NCBI RefSeq assembly: GCF_001640805.2
Contig: NC_066851.1
Span: forward strand, 11,459,550-11,523,549
Source of the DNA: Lates calcarifer
Lineage: Eukaryota; Chordata; Actinopteri; Centropomidae
Reading direction: 5' to 3'
DNA length: 64,000 bases
The position numbers were made by a program, and so were the translations under genes. How positions within the stretch are numbered: the first letter of the stretch is position 1; every line of letters begins with the position of its first letter. Positions 38,863-50,825 of this stretch are shown here, one piece after another. The notes beneath the pieces are model-generated. The model made no database searches. It saw only the letters and a program-made list of their open reading frames with translations, and was not told the DNA's origin.

Positions 38863-41789
38863 ATGCTGAACGGGGGGAGGGAGGGCCTGTTTGAGCTGGG
38901 ACAGCAGCTCCAGCAGCAGGGGGAGTACCAGGCCGCCCTCCACTGCTTCCTCAGCTGCCTGTTGGGACTGACCCATGTGCAGAGCTTCACCTCTCTGCCC
39001 AACTGCCTACACCAGGTGAGCTAGATGAGGACCAGCACACACACACACACACACACACACAAAACCACACACACAGCCTGTATGTTTCCCGCTTCCTTTC
39101 TTTGTCTTGCACACACATACCAACATGCATGTACATATTCATCACATGCAGCCACAAAATTTGCTGTCTCATGTATTTGCACAGCTGTATAAGCACATTT
39201 GCATCACTTCTCCTTTAGAGCATCATACATTATCACATATCACAGCACACAGGACACATTCAACCTTGATATCTCTAACACCAATGTCAAATCTAACAGC
39301 ACAGTCCATCATGTGTTCCTGTGTTGACACTGTAAGATCATTTCCATCTCAGTAGGACTGATAGTGTGTATGCTGCTAAATGAGATATTGGATGTGGGGC
39401 TAAAACCCACATCAGAGTGTTGTCAGACAACTCATATTGTCATAAATACTGCCGTATCCAGTTCATGTCTGTCCCATTGTGTGTGGGCTAATGTTTTGCT
39501 ATTTTTGAGGTCATGGGCATTAATGTTACTGTGCTGTGTAGCCAGGCCAAAGTCTCAGCAGATTACATACTGGAGTACTTTACAAGGCCTTCCTACAAAG
39601 GCAAGGCTACAATTTTAATTCTGTTTAGTAGCGCCTGAAGGAACGTCACTGATGTCAAAACATAGCCTTTACTCCAGAACTTTGGAACGCATGGTATGAT
39701 GTTGACCAGACCAATGGTGCTCAGAGGAGGGCAGAATCACTTGTTTTGACAGCCCATGACATCATGCATACAGAATACATGCGTGCACACACGGGACTCA
39801 TGTTGGAAATGAATTATTTAATACTTAATCATGTCCCTTGGTTGTTTCTCTGTGCTTTACAGATTGCAGAGCTCTTCATCACGGAAAAGAATTGTATCCT
39901 TTACTCACAAAATCAGGGAAAATCTATCTCTGTTCACCATCAGATGTCTGACTCTTTTACTTTCACTGTCCCATGAGTGTTAGCAAAGCAGCTAACTACA
40001 AAACTAGCATTCTATTTCTGTGTGGTGAACGTGTAAAGGATTGTCACTGGAGGCGGGTATGGCAAATTCCAGCACAATGGAGGATGTAGACTCTTTATAG
40101 AAAGCAGTGTAAACCGAGAGGGATGAGTGGATGTCTTTGGGCAAGTTCATAATAACACATTTGTCCCAGAATGCCACACGTTTTGTGTGTAGCTCAGCCT
40201 GTGTGTCTGTCTCTTAAGAGGATTTGTAGGCTCTTATCTGCGCACAACAGAGTGGGAGAGCACTAATTAACCTGTATCTGCACTGACTAGCCTGTGCATC
40301 ACCACTTCACTGCTTCTATAAACTATAGCAGTATAGGACATAGAGATAATAGAGAGGTGTTGCATTTCAGGATATATTACCTCCATGGCTCCTCTCCCCG
40401 TTACTGAGACACTCCAACACTTAACTTGCCAGCTCAGGTTATCTACCTCAGCAAGGCTGCACCCCTCACTGTCCATTTTCCAAAATAGGTCAATTTGCTG
40501 AGCTGAGCTTCATCAATAGCCATCAGGGTTGGTCCCTCTCAGCATGAAAGGATAGCTACTTAAGAGGGTCGTCTACCATGACGGGGTTAAATCTTTTGAC
40601 ATACAGTCCAATATTACGTAACATCATCAATAGTAATGGTGTCATGTTGTGTCAACTGTGGCGTTTTTATGTATGGTAGAGTTACCATGTTATATTCTTT
40701 TACTTGTAGTATAAAATTACAGCCATACGAATCTAACCACACCTTACACTGTTTAGTAGGTCAGTGTAGTTGAGAGGGGTAATTTGAAATGAGGAAAAAA
40801 GACACAAAAAATTTGATTATTACACAATATAATACAGCAAGAATACAATCTAATGTGTATATAAATAAGAATCATTGTGGGTCAAAAGTCTAGACTTGTA
40901 GGCTGTTGATCATTGAAATGTTGGAAACAAAATGTTTCCAACATTTGGAAACAAAATGTTTCCAACATTTCCCTCAGTTTTTTTTTTTTCCCCCCTAATG
41001 AGCATCATAAGAGACAAAGCAGTGACGTAGTGATCTTTGCGATGGTTCCTCTGGGGAGAGAGGTGAAGGGCCATCATGCTCAAACTGGAAGCAGGATGTG
41101 GGAACTTTTCTGTTTCACAAGACTGTTTACAACCGCAGCATTTGCAGTCTCTCCTCATGTGTTGTCTCTAGGTTTAACCAAATCCACGATTAGTAAACAA
41201 AGCTGAATTTTCATATTCAGAGTATCCTGACTTCATCCTGGTGTACTGGCTTTATTCCAGAAAAATATTCTGTGTTAGGTGCATTTGATAATGATAGTGG
41301 CAGTGCCATGACCGCTTAAGGTTTGATGTATTGTTATTAGAGCTGGCAGTATACACCAGTGACCTTTGTGTAAAGCCAAAAGCTCTTTTGGCTGCTGAGT
41401 GTTTACTGATAGATGTTTCTTGGAAAGTATATTGACCAGGACAAATTGATTTTAATCTCAAATACAAGGGAATATCAAACAAAAATCTGCACACCTCCTA
41501 CATTTACATTTTGAGTGGGTATGCAGTACAGAAAGCAGTAATAGACACAAACATCAGCTAATCCATATAGTGGTATCACATCTAATATTTGAATACAAAA
41601 TAAATGAATCTGTATAACTCTACAGGAAGTCCCAGATTCCTGCTGAGAGGTGTTGATAGTATACTTCATGAGGTTGTATCAGTGGACCCTAGGCAGACCA
41701 ATGCAACATATGTGATCAGATGTGCCTTTGAATTTGCTAGTGTTAATGCAAGTTCTTGTCGAGTTTTGAAGTGCAGTTCCAATTACCAG

Positions 41790-41834
<45 letters not shown>

Positions 41835-43110
41835 GAGTGGAGTGGAGTCCATTCCCTGGAGAGGATTGTGTGAGGTTCCTGTTGTGGCGTTGTTGTGGTC
41901 CAGCCAGGCTAAGAATAGCAGGCAGAAGTAGTGCTCTGACCTTTGATGAAGGCTGTTCCCCTAATCCTCCCTCCCAGATGGTCCACCTCATACTCACCTT
42001 ACTCCCAGCTGCCAGGTGACTCCCAGGAGCTGGGACACAAATAATACATTTCTAATCATCCTTTAGTTTCTCTCAGGATTTGTTCAAAACATCAACAAAT
42101 ACCACCATTTGTGGTATTCTGTGCAATAATAATATTATCCCAGAGAGTTTCACTTTGATATTAAAAATGCTGGGTTTTCAGGACGGGTTGCTATGTTATC
42201 TCTCAATGTACTGTACTTGTATATTAAATTACTCAGATGTACATCCACTAATAGCTTCCATCCACCATCCTTTCTTATATCTTGGGTGCTCACAAGCAAA
42301 CATTTTTAAAGATTGTTCTTTAATCTTTCTGTACAATAACTGTCCTTTTCTTTTCTTGAGGATCATATGCACAGTTTATCCGTGTCATGGTTTCCCGGGT
42401 GGATGTGAGGCTCGCCTGTTTTGTTCAGTAGTGTGGAGTGCTGACATTATTCTCCTGGTGACAAAATGAAGGAAACCAGCTGCTGTGGTTTTCAGCTCCA
42501 AGCTTAACTGTTCTCAGAGAGTGGAAAATTATTATCCATCTTTCCAACCTCAATATAAAATTTGGCAAGTAATGTGGTCAAGTAGTGTGGTCATCAAAAG
42601 TGAAATACCTACAATGGAATTTATAGTGTTTTACACTTGAGAGATCTGGTGTTAAGTAGGACATTTAGACAGGCAGGGCTGTGTTTATTTTAAGCATTCT
42701 CTGTCCCATTGGTCTTTAAATTCACCTGACGAACATCAGTGGTGTCATTTTACAGGGGGACGGACACTACACACGCAGAATGTTTTTGACAAAGTGAATA
42801 GGTTCTATTTTTAGGATGCTTTAAATAGAGAGTCTTTTCATGGAAACAAAACTAGCATTCAGATCCATCAAAAGCAGACTGTACAAAACATAAAACCAAA
42901 AGATAAAATCAGACATTAAATAAGAAATGTCATACAAGATATGAGGGTGTAATCTGATAAAACTATACTGTAAGACTCAGCAAACTTTTTTTGCATCACA
43001 GTTGCTCCATTTAAAACAAAAAGCCACAAAAAACAATAGCACAGACACCAGCTGTTGAAATCTCTATTGCAAAATGCTCAACTTCAGGGTCAACAATCTG
43101 CTTGGGGCTA

Positions 43111-43148
<38 letters not shown>

Positions 43149-46100
43149 TCTTTTTATCCAGAGGGGTCATTCTCAAGAGGGGTGAAAAAAAAATAGTGTT
43201 GAGCTGGGCAACAAGGCTGTTTTTAACATCAACAACTGACTAATCCTGTTGACAACTGAGACTGATCCTTCATCCATATAAACAGATGGGAAGGCCCTCC
43301 AGTTCATCCAGGCTGAAAAAATGTTCTATGAGGTGGCACTGATCGAGCTCACGGCTCTTCAGGGGAGCACAGGCAAGTACTTTTGACGTTGTTGTATTAA
43401 TGTATGCTTCTAGGTAATTTGCCACTAATTATTATACTAAGTGCCAAATTACAGAGTTATTTCTACAGAAATTTTCAAGGAATTAGAAAATAAAGGACAA
43501 ATCATATAAAACTGAACTTTTTTTTTCTTTTCACTTGGCTGTTGGCAGATAGGGGAAATGGCCAGAGTGATGCAAAAATTCTGTGGAATCAAATTTTATT
43601 TTTCATTTAATTTTGAGGCTGTTAGCAAAGCACTAAAGACAGTGAAGCAGTTCACTGGCTGACAGACTATGTTTGTAGTGGGCAGATCTCCAAAGTGACT
43701 TGTGTGTAACCTGCAACTACAAACTAACCAGTAAATTATATAAATACTGTTATACATTGTTTTCTGTGACAGTGCAAAAATCTATTCTATTAACTCATTA
43801 AACCAATATGAAATGAGGCCCCATGTTTCCCAAGTCCATCTTTGTTTACAATATACCTGGTGAAGCTTTAAGTGAGCATTCACAGCAAGGCCACTCATTC
43901 ATCACCTGCCGCTGCTCCAGACGTCTGCCTCTTCCTCCCTGTCTGCTGCTGAGGACAGCAGCGCAGTGTAGCGTGGGCACAGTGGAAGAGATCAGGGACA
44001 GGCGTAGTAGAAGACAAATGGCCACACTTTGCACTATCTCATTAGGAGTTGTGTGTCGCTATAGAATACTGAACCCCCTGATTCAGCACTCAGTCAGATT
44101 GAATGCTGGACTTCTCCAGGGGCTGAGCAGAGCTGGCACAGTAGCTGCAGCTTACAAGCTTCCTTCCTCTGCCCTGTGTCATTTTCAAATGTTCCTGTCT
44201 CTGTATTTCCCCACTGACAGCCAACATAATTGTCATTCTGTGGTTTTTGTGATGCAAACAAAAATCTTACCTGTTACAATGATTTATTTGCACCTTCTCT
44301 CGGCATTGATTACAAGCCAAACTTATTTCCACCTCTATTATAATATGTGTGGTGTGTGGAGAGCACTTGGTGTGTACAATACATACTGTATGTTTGTGGT
44401 TTGTCACTGTGTGCATGCATGTGTCTCACTGTTCCAGTGGGCGTGGTGAGTGTGTTGTTTGACTCCCTTATCTGCTTTCTCCTGCTCTTATCTCTGCTCT
44501 CTTCTCTCCAGTCCTCAGTTGACTCCCATCTGCTGTTCAAGCTTAAAGTCCACAACAGTGCCAGACAGGCTGATAGCCAGATACCGAGGCTTTGGGGCTT
44601 TATTTTTCAAACTCTGTGTTAGTAGAGAGGTAAAGGCAGGAAAGAGTAGTGAGGAGCGAGGGATAGGTTGTTAAACGGAGTGGTTTGTTGGCGGGCAGAC
44701 TGTGATTCCATGCCCTGTGTTTGTGTAACAGGGCCTCAGGAGGAGGCTACACTGGGCTCTGCAGGATGGACGACCCCAGAGGAGCTTTCGGAGCAGGCCT
44801 CCCAGGCTCAGCACCTCGAACGGCTGGCTCAGCTCTGCATCATGAGCAAACAGTAGGTAAAACTGTGTCCTGCTGTAGTTTCTGTTGGTGTAATTAATGG
44901 GGCGTTAAATCCCCTGTGGCCTCATCGCAAGTGAATTTACAGTTACATAAATTTACTTTTATGACTCTTTTATCACCAGCTTTGTATACAGTTAAAATAC
45001 TGTATGCATATATATAAAGCAGATACATATATATAAAGAAATATATATGTTTGTCATTTCACAAAGCTGACTTGAAAATGGTGCTGATTCAGATGTAACA
45101 AAGCAAACAATATATTGCTTGTTATCAGTTTCATTACGCAAGCAGCAGCTCAGAAATCATTTTGAGATAAATATTTTGAGATAAATATCACTGAAATTAA
45201 TGATTTGCCTTGCTTGAGTAAACTTGTGTGACAGATTTTTGTAACATTTCATAGTCATGTGTAAATAATTTGAAACAACAGTAAATAATGCTCTTACCCT
45301 GTCACAAATAGGACATTTTGGTTACAGACAAAAATGTAAGCATATTCGTGTCCATGTGCACGTCCACACATTTGCCTTTTTGGAATGGAAATTTTTTGAA
45401 CTAGATAAACTCCGGGTCCAAGTCTTTTTTTTGCCAGAGTTGAATTTCCCTGTAGATGTAGAGAAAAGAGACACCACACTCTACGTGAGTGTTACAGGAG
45501 GAACACCTTAACTGGATCTGGTGTCTCTTGTTGCAGGGGTACTTTGTTAGGCCGTAGCATGCGTCCATTTTCTGTGCCTCTGTTGTCATTGTTGGGATTA
45601 GGCCATTTAACCTGATTGCCAGAGAGGGTGACAGAGGGTGGAAGGTTTGCTCTGTGGAGGGCTGGTCATGGTGCTTCATTAATGCAAGGAGCATACAGTA
45701 GTTAAACTATGAATGAGATGGTACTGACTGTGGTATGAAATTTGATTCTTGCCTTTGATCTTTTCTTGGAGATTTTAGAAACTTACCCTGTGAAGACTAT
45801 AAAAGTTGAAAGAAAATGATGAACATAAAAAAAAAAAACCTGACTTTGTTTTCTCTAAGTAGGGCAATGGTCTTAGAGTTCCATATAGTCCACAGTCATT
45901 ACTCTCTCCACAATAAGCTTCAGCTTCAGTCTTTCTTTCCTGCAGGCAGGAAGAGGTAATACTTCCTGAATCTTTCAGTGATATCGTAGGAAGTCCTTTG
46001 GGCCAGTGAAGGGCTTTTCTGTCTTTGCCGATCAGGTGTCTCCTGAGAAGGACCTTCTAAAGCAGTGCAAACTGACACCTGGCCATTACTAATTGAAGGG

Positions 46101-49100
46101 AAGTGTGGGTTTGGAACAGCGAAGCTGACATCTGTCACACTAAACAGAGCTTGCTCTACATCTATAGGCACACGTGAGGGTGTGAGGGTGATGAATGTCC
46201 TTGGCTGGTTTTTCCAGGGCAGATATGAACGGAACAGCTGGCAAATCCTCAGTGCGCCACATCATGTTCACCTAGCTTAGCACTAAGCAGAGGAGTGATG
46301 GAAGGGCACGAGTCAGTAAACCAACCTGTAAGCACCATGCCTTCTGTAATTCTCCCTGGAAAATAGACAGGGGCAGTCAGTGATGGCAGAAATAGAAGGC
46401 TTCCACTTCCTCCTTGAGGCGCCTGAGCACCTGCAGCTCTGCTGTCTGTGTCCAATCACCACACACACATGTTTAGATTTGTCACGCTGATTTACTCTAA
46501 ACACTGAAACAGATACGCTCACCTGACAGCACAGCACAGGCCACTAGACTTGATTAAGGTCAGGTATTGTTATTGTCTTTTGTAATATTTACTGTAGGGA
46601 GGATGTGGAGACAGGTTTAATCTGATAATTCAGTCATCCATTTTTAAAAGACTGCTTTCGTTTTCAGCAGGTAGACATTTTCTTACTCCAGTGGCACAGA
46701 GAAATAAGTGGTAGTGCAAGTGTTTAATGCCACCATTTTCCTTTCCTTTTCCTTTCAGGCCTCACCTTGCCCTAGAATACAGCGGTAAGGTATGTGAATT
46801 TTATCGTTTTCTTTGTTTCCTCCCCAGATTGTTGATCCAACAAAACTTGTTATGGTACTCTTTCCTGTGTAAGCTTTAAATTCATATGCCTCTGCATCTT
46901 TCAGGCTACAAAGATCCACCAGAGGGCCTTTGGTAACGATCACCCAATTACAGCCAGAAGCCTGGAGCTTATGGCAACCGTCTATGCTGAAATTGGCAAG
47001 ACTGAATATTCAGGTAAGTGCTCAACAGGGAGGAGTGGCACAGGAAACACTAATGTCATTCTGAAGTAATGTTGCGACATAAGAATGACGACCGTATCCA
47101 GACTAATAGATAGTGGAAAGCAAACATGGGTGTATGATTCAGAAACCAACACTGGAGGACACCCCTCTCAGCAGCTTAACACTGTTAAGACACAGTCTGA
47201 CATGTGAGGGTGGAGACCTTACTGTCTGGTGAGGTATGACAATACCAGAACAGTGGCGTTAATGTGAAGAGGCAAATTATCCCTTCTGCTTTAGAGAGCA
47301 CACCACAGCAGACTGTGGGTGTGGTTTAAGGTACTTCACTTAGCTTTTAAACCATGTCAACCATTAAAAATGTTGAATTAATAAACACTTGAAGTAATGT
47401 TGGACACAAGAATTGTTTTATACAGACCAATGAAGAAATGAAACTTTGTGACAGTTTCAGGGCACAGTTCTGTTGTACAGTATGTATATATGCTTGGCTT
47501 GCATCAGAAGGGAGCAGCACTCTGCCTGACTCTGAACTCTGCATTTTTGTGAAGACTGCTGTGGTGTAAAAAGCAGTATGAAGAAACCAGCCTTGTTGTT
47601 GAGTCAGCTTTCAGGGGCAGTGGTGCTGAACACAGCCAGCTACATAAAGACAGCTGTATGGAGCATATAAAAACACAGATTTACAATTATTCCTTGTTGT
47701 TCACCCCAGGTGGTCTCAAACATGTGTGGTGAAACAGTGAGGGGTCAGACAGAGGTGGTTGTTTCTGCAGATCAGCGCACACGTGTGCGCTTATTGTGAC
47801 CTTTTATTTTGTATTGTACACAGAGGAATCCTCCTTGACCCACAGTGAGACGCTTCAATAGAGGAATATTTACATGTTTGCAGCTCTTGTCCCCTAGATG
47901 CCCTTCACTGTAAACTGGGTCAAGTCACCCTCCTCCTGCTAACAAACGATTTGCGTATATTTGCAAGTTGAGTTAGAGTATATCAGCTGTGGTTAGACTG
48001 TGGTGATGTAGCAGTATGTGGGAATATTTGATAATATATTGAAACTACAATTAGCCAAACTACTAAGGAAATGTCTGAAAATCAGTTGAACCTAACGGTT
48101 AATTTTTTAGAAAAGGAAGTCCTTCTTCAGCTTTATTTACATTTTTTTTATTTGTACATGTTTAATCATTAAAACCTAAGGTGCATAATGATTTTTTTTT
48201 TACTGTCTCAAATAATGTTCATATAATCTCTTATAGAATAAATTTAACTTTAAAAAGGCAGTTTTTTTTAATGCCTTGATTTCTTATCATCTGTAGAGTC
48301 TCTAGTCCAAAGAGTTTCGATGTTGCTTGGCCTTGGCTGGTGCAGCATCTTTCTGCCTTACTTACCTCAAATCTTCTCTAAGTAACATGACTACCGTGCA
48401 TTCACAAGAAAGTCTGCTCAAGTAATGGCTTACTAATTAAGTTATTTGTAAGAAAGCCCTTCATCAAGATTTAAAAAGATGCAAAACGTTTGTTAATTAA
48501 AATCTTGTCTTTCATGGATAAAACATGTTTGTTTTGACACACTGCCTGTCGCTCTCTGTGTCTCTCTCTCTCTCTCAATCAGCCAGTCTCCATAGGTTAC
48601 TGTAGTTGTAATTGATCCAAAACAGTAACAGACCGACTTATCAGTTGATTAAATCACTGATCGGTCAGTGATCCATTTTATTTAGATTTTGTTAGAGAGA
48701 TGGGAAACTTCAAGACAAAAGAAATAAAGTCTTTCCTTTTCCCCTTTCCTTTTTAAATACTGGTTGGTGGTACATTTATTTTTAGAAAAAATTAGATCAG
48801 AACAATATTAAAATTTGTAACTTCTTTTTCAATTATTAAAGTCCTGGAATAGTAAATATCAAAGCTTTTAATGCAAAGACACTGGGGGGAGCTTTTTGAC
48901 TGTCTTCATATCAGTGTTTGTAACATGAACCTTCTAAGCTCTGTCTGGCACTGACAGAGTTAACACTGGTGTCTTCTCCATCACATTTGCATGTTCAACT
49001 CTGTATGTTTAACTCTCACCTGATTGTCTGTCTTCAGAGTAAACTGCAGTATGTGAAACAGCGCTAGATCACTTCTCATGCACTGTAATGGTCATGGTTC

Positions 49101-50825
49101 TCTTACTAGACTCCCTGGGTCAGTGTGTGTCTGCGCTGTCCAAACGCTTTGCTGCTGCAGAGTCCATCAGAGACACCGTCAACTGTCTTCCTCATTCCCA
49201 CCGGGAGAAACACTCAGAGGTCCGCCACAGAAAGGACACCCACCACCAACAGGAGGACGCACAGAAACCTAAGGTAAAGACAACACCTGCAGGTATCTTC
49301 AGCACAGCTAGTCTGGATATGAGTAGCTTGTTTGTAAAAAATCAGTGCCTCCCGGCTTGTTTGTTGCTGCTCTTTTGAAATTTCTCTGGAGCTTGTAATG
49401 AGTATACCCACCCTGAACTGTATCAAATGTAGGTAACCAATGGCAAAATCCCCACCTCCATTCTAAAGAGGCCAAGCCCTAACTACGGGTCAGACACAGA
49501 ACCCAACCACAGACGGAAAGGCGAGCGGAGGGTTCGATTCAGGGAGCCAGAGACCACGGTACATGGTGAGAAAACATACAAGTAAACAGTTTGCAGAGAA
49601 GGTTCAAATGGTGTTTGTTCAACCAGAGAGAACATGCTGCCCTCTGGTGCTGCAACACCTCGATCAAACTAGTGCAGAGACTGAATATTGCACATATTTT
49701 CTACAGCCTGTTCATGTTAGCTCTACATGTACAGAAGCACGAAGGGAATGCATTGATACAGTTAAAATATGAATGTAATTATGATTGTTTATAGTATTTT
49801 CCTCAAAATTTGTGCCATCCCAGCTTAAGGAACCCTCTCAACCCCCTATGTAACCAGTGTTGTTTATGTACTTAGCAGTGAAGAGAGAAAACAAAATGCA
49901 TTAAAACATCCCTAGATTGCATCGTAAACTATTTCCCTATGGGGATTCCGTACTATTTAAAAATAATGTAATGCCAAGAGACGTCCAAACATGAGCAAGT
50001 GATTTACTCTTCATAATTAATTATGCATGCAAATGAGGCACCATGAAGTCTGTTCCAGGGAGATAGTAGAGTCTATGGGGGCACAGCAGCTGGTTTGTAG
50101 CTGCTGTACATCACAGAGGTTGCCTCTTGTTGACTGACTGGCCTCTTTTTCTGTCGGCTTCACAGACATCCCTTACTGTGACTGTTTAGGGGGTAAGTTT
50201 CTCTGGAAGTGTTTAGAGTCACAATGTTAATTTGCATGAGGACGTGAAGAAAAACACTGCACCTTTGAATACTGGATCTTACTAAGTGTGGAAAAGCATC
50301 AAGGAAAATGATGTAGGTTCATAGTTAGGTAGAAATTGTGAGCTAAACGTCACTTTGTATTAACTTTTTTGGCTGCCACGCAATATGGACTTCACTACCA
50401 GCCCCTTTATATTAATGTTTGAGGCACAGAAAGCACAGTTTGTGTAACAAGGCTCCACTACACTCTGTCACAGGTGTGCAGTCACATTAAATCCTCCTAT
50501 CAAAAACTTGCCTCCTCCCAGGTCTCAGAAGTAAGAGACAGACCTGTGCATGTGATAGTTCCCGTGCTCATTTACAAATCAAAATTGGGAAAATAGGTGC
50601 TTTTTTTCTCTGTGCGCAGCCTACGAGACGACGCCATCCCGCCCCCACCTCGCCCTGTTCACTTGCCTCTTCCTGCTGATGTCATTCCTGGGTGTGGCCA
50701 TGTACTGCACGGACCGCCGGCGCCCGCAGCGGGTGTGCGAGGAGCTGGAGGCCGCTTTGGCTGTCTACCTGCTGCATATGAAACAACTTCTGTGGGGCTG
50801 CTGGATATGGCTGACCATGCAATGA
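38863..50825 (+). CDS. cnst-like: Consortin-family membrane protein, likely orthologue of C14orf180/NRAC (10 coding exons, 353 aa)
   Basis: Exons: 38863-39015, 39863-39893, 43286-43372, 44732-44852, 46759-46789, 46905-47013, 49110-49273, 49433-49565, 50166-50192, 50620-50825. All phases join and give 353 residues. Residues 1-90 form consortin-like helical repeats (CLHQIAE at 49-54, KALQFIQAE near 64-72). Residues 108-177 continue with LERLAQLC and a kinesin-light-chain-like HPITARSLELMATVYAEIGK. Residues 178-240 are polar. SILK (241-244) and RVRF (265-268) form the SILK plus RVxF pair that docks protein phosphatase 1; human CNST is also named PPP1R64. A membrane segment spans about 296-314 (ending VAMYC), with a 38-residue tail. 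Known consortin acts in the trans-Golgi as a connexin sorting receptor. The FREP..TVH stretch after RVRF and the position convergent with tmem179 point to NRAC rather than CNST itself. Human CNST is about 725 aa and NRAC about 160, so this is intermediate. The start at 38863 is the ATG closest to the conserved helix; an in-frame ATG at 38743 would add 40 residues. Confidence 0.85.
39035..39061. repeat. CA microsatellite just inside intron 1 of the consortin-family gene
   Basis: The CA run begins about 20 bases after the GTGAGC donor at 39016. CA repeats this close to a donor can bind hnRNP L and influence splicing. Confidence 0.9.
40916..40970. repeat. Tandem perfect hairpins in intron 2
   Basis: AAATGTTGGAAACA (40916-40929), a three-base AAA loop and the exact reverse complement (40933-40946) form a 14-bp stem. 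The unit is then repeated at 40944-40970 with a 9-bp or longer stem sharing bases with the first. It lies in the 3.4-kb intron between coding exons 2 and 3. Confidence 0.9.
41791..41831. repeat. GT microsatellite in intron 2
   Basis: About twenty uninterrupted GT units within the intron between coding exons 2 and 3 of the consortin-family gene. Confidence 0.95.
43112..43146. repeat. CA microsatellite upstream of consortin-family exon 3
   Basis: The CA run ends about 140 bases before the acceptor at 43285, in the same intron as the GT run at 41791-41831. The two could pair in the transcript. Confidence 0.9.
43373..44731 (+). other. GC-AG intron in the consortin-family gene
   Basis: The donor reads CACAG|GCAAGT, with GC instead of GT at 43373-43374 and otherwise ideal consensus. 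The acceptor is TGTAACAG|GG at 44731. Joining here keeps the frame (codon G|GG), and no GT nearby does. The largest open frame of the window (43823-44449) lies inside this intron and appears to be chance. Confidence 0.8.

Noticed and set aside
43823..44449. Longest open frame in the window (208 codons, plus strand)
   Set aside because: It lies wholly inside the intron between consortin-family exons 3 and 4. It has no recognisable motif, low-complexity and cysteine-rich ends, and no relation to the host gene.
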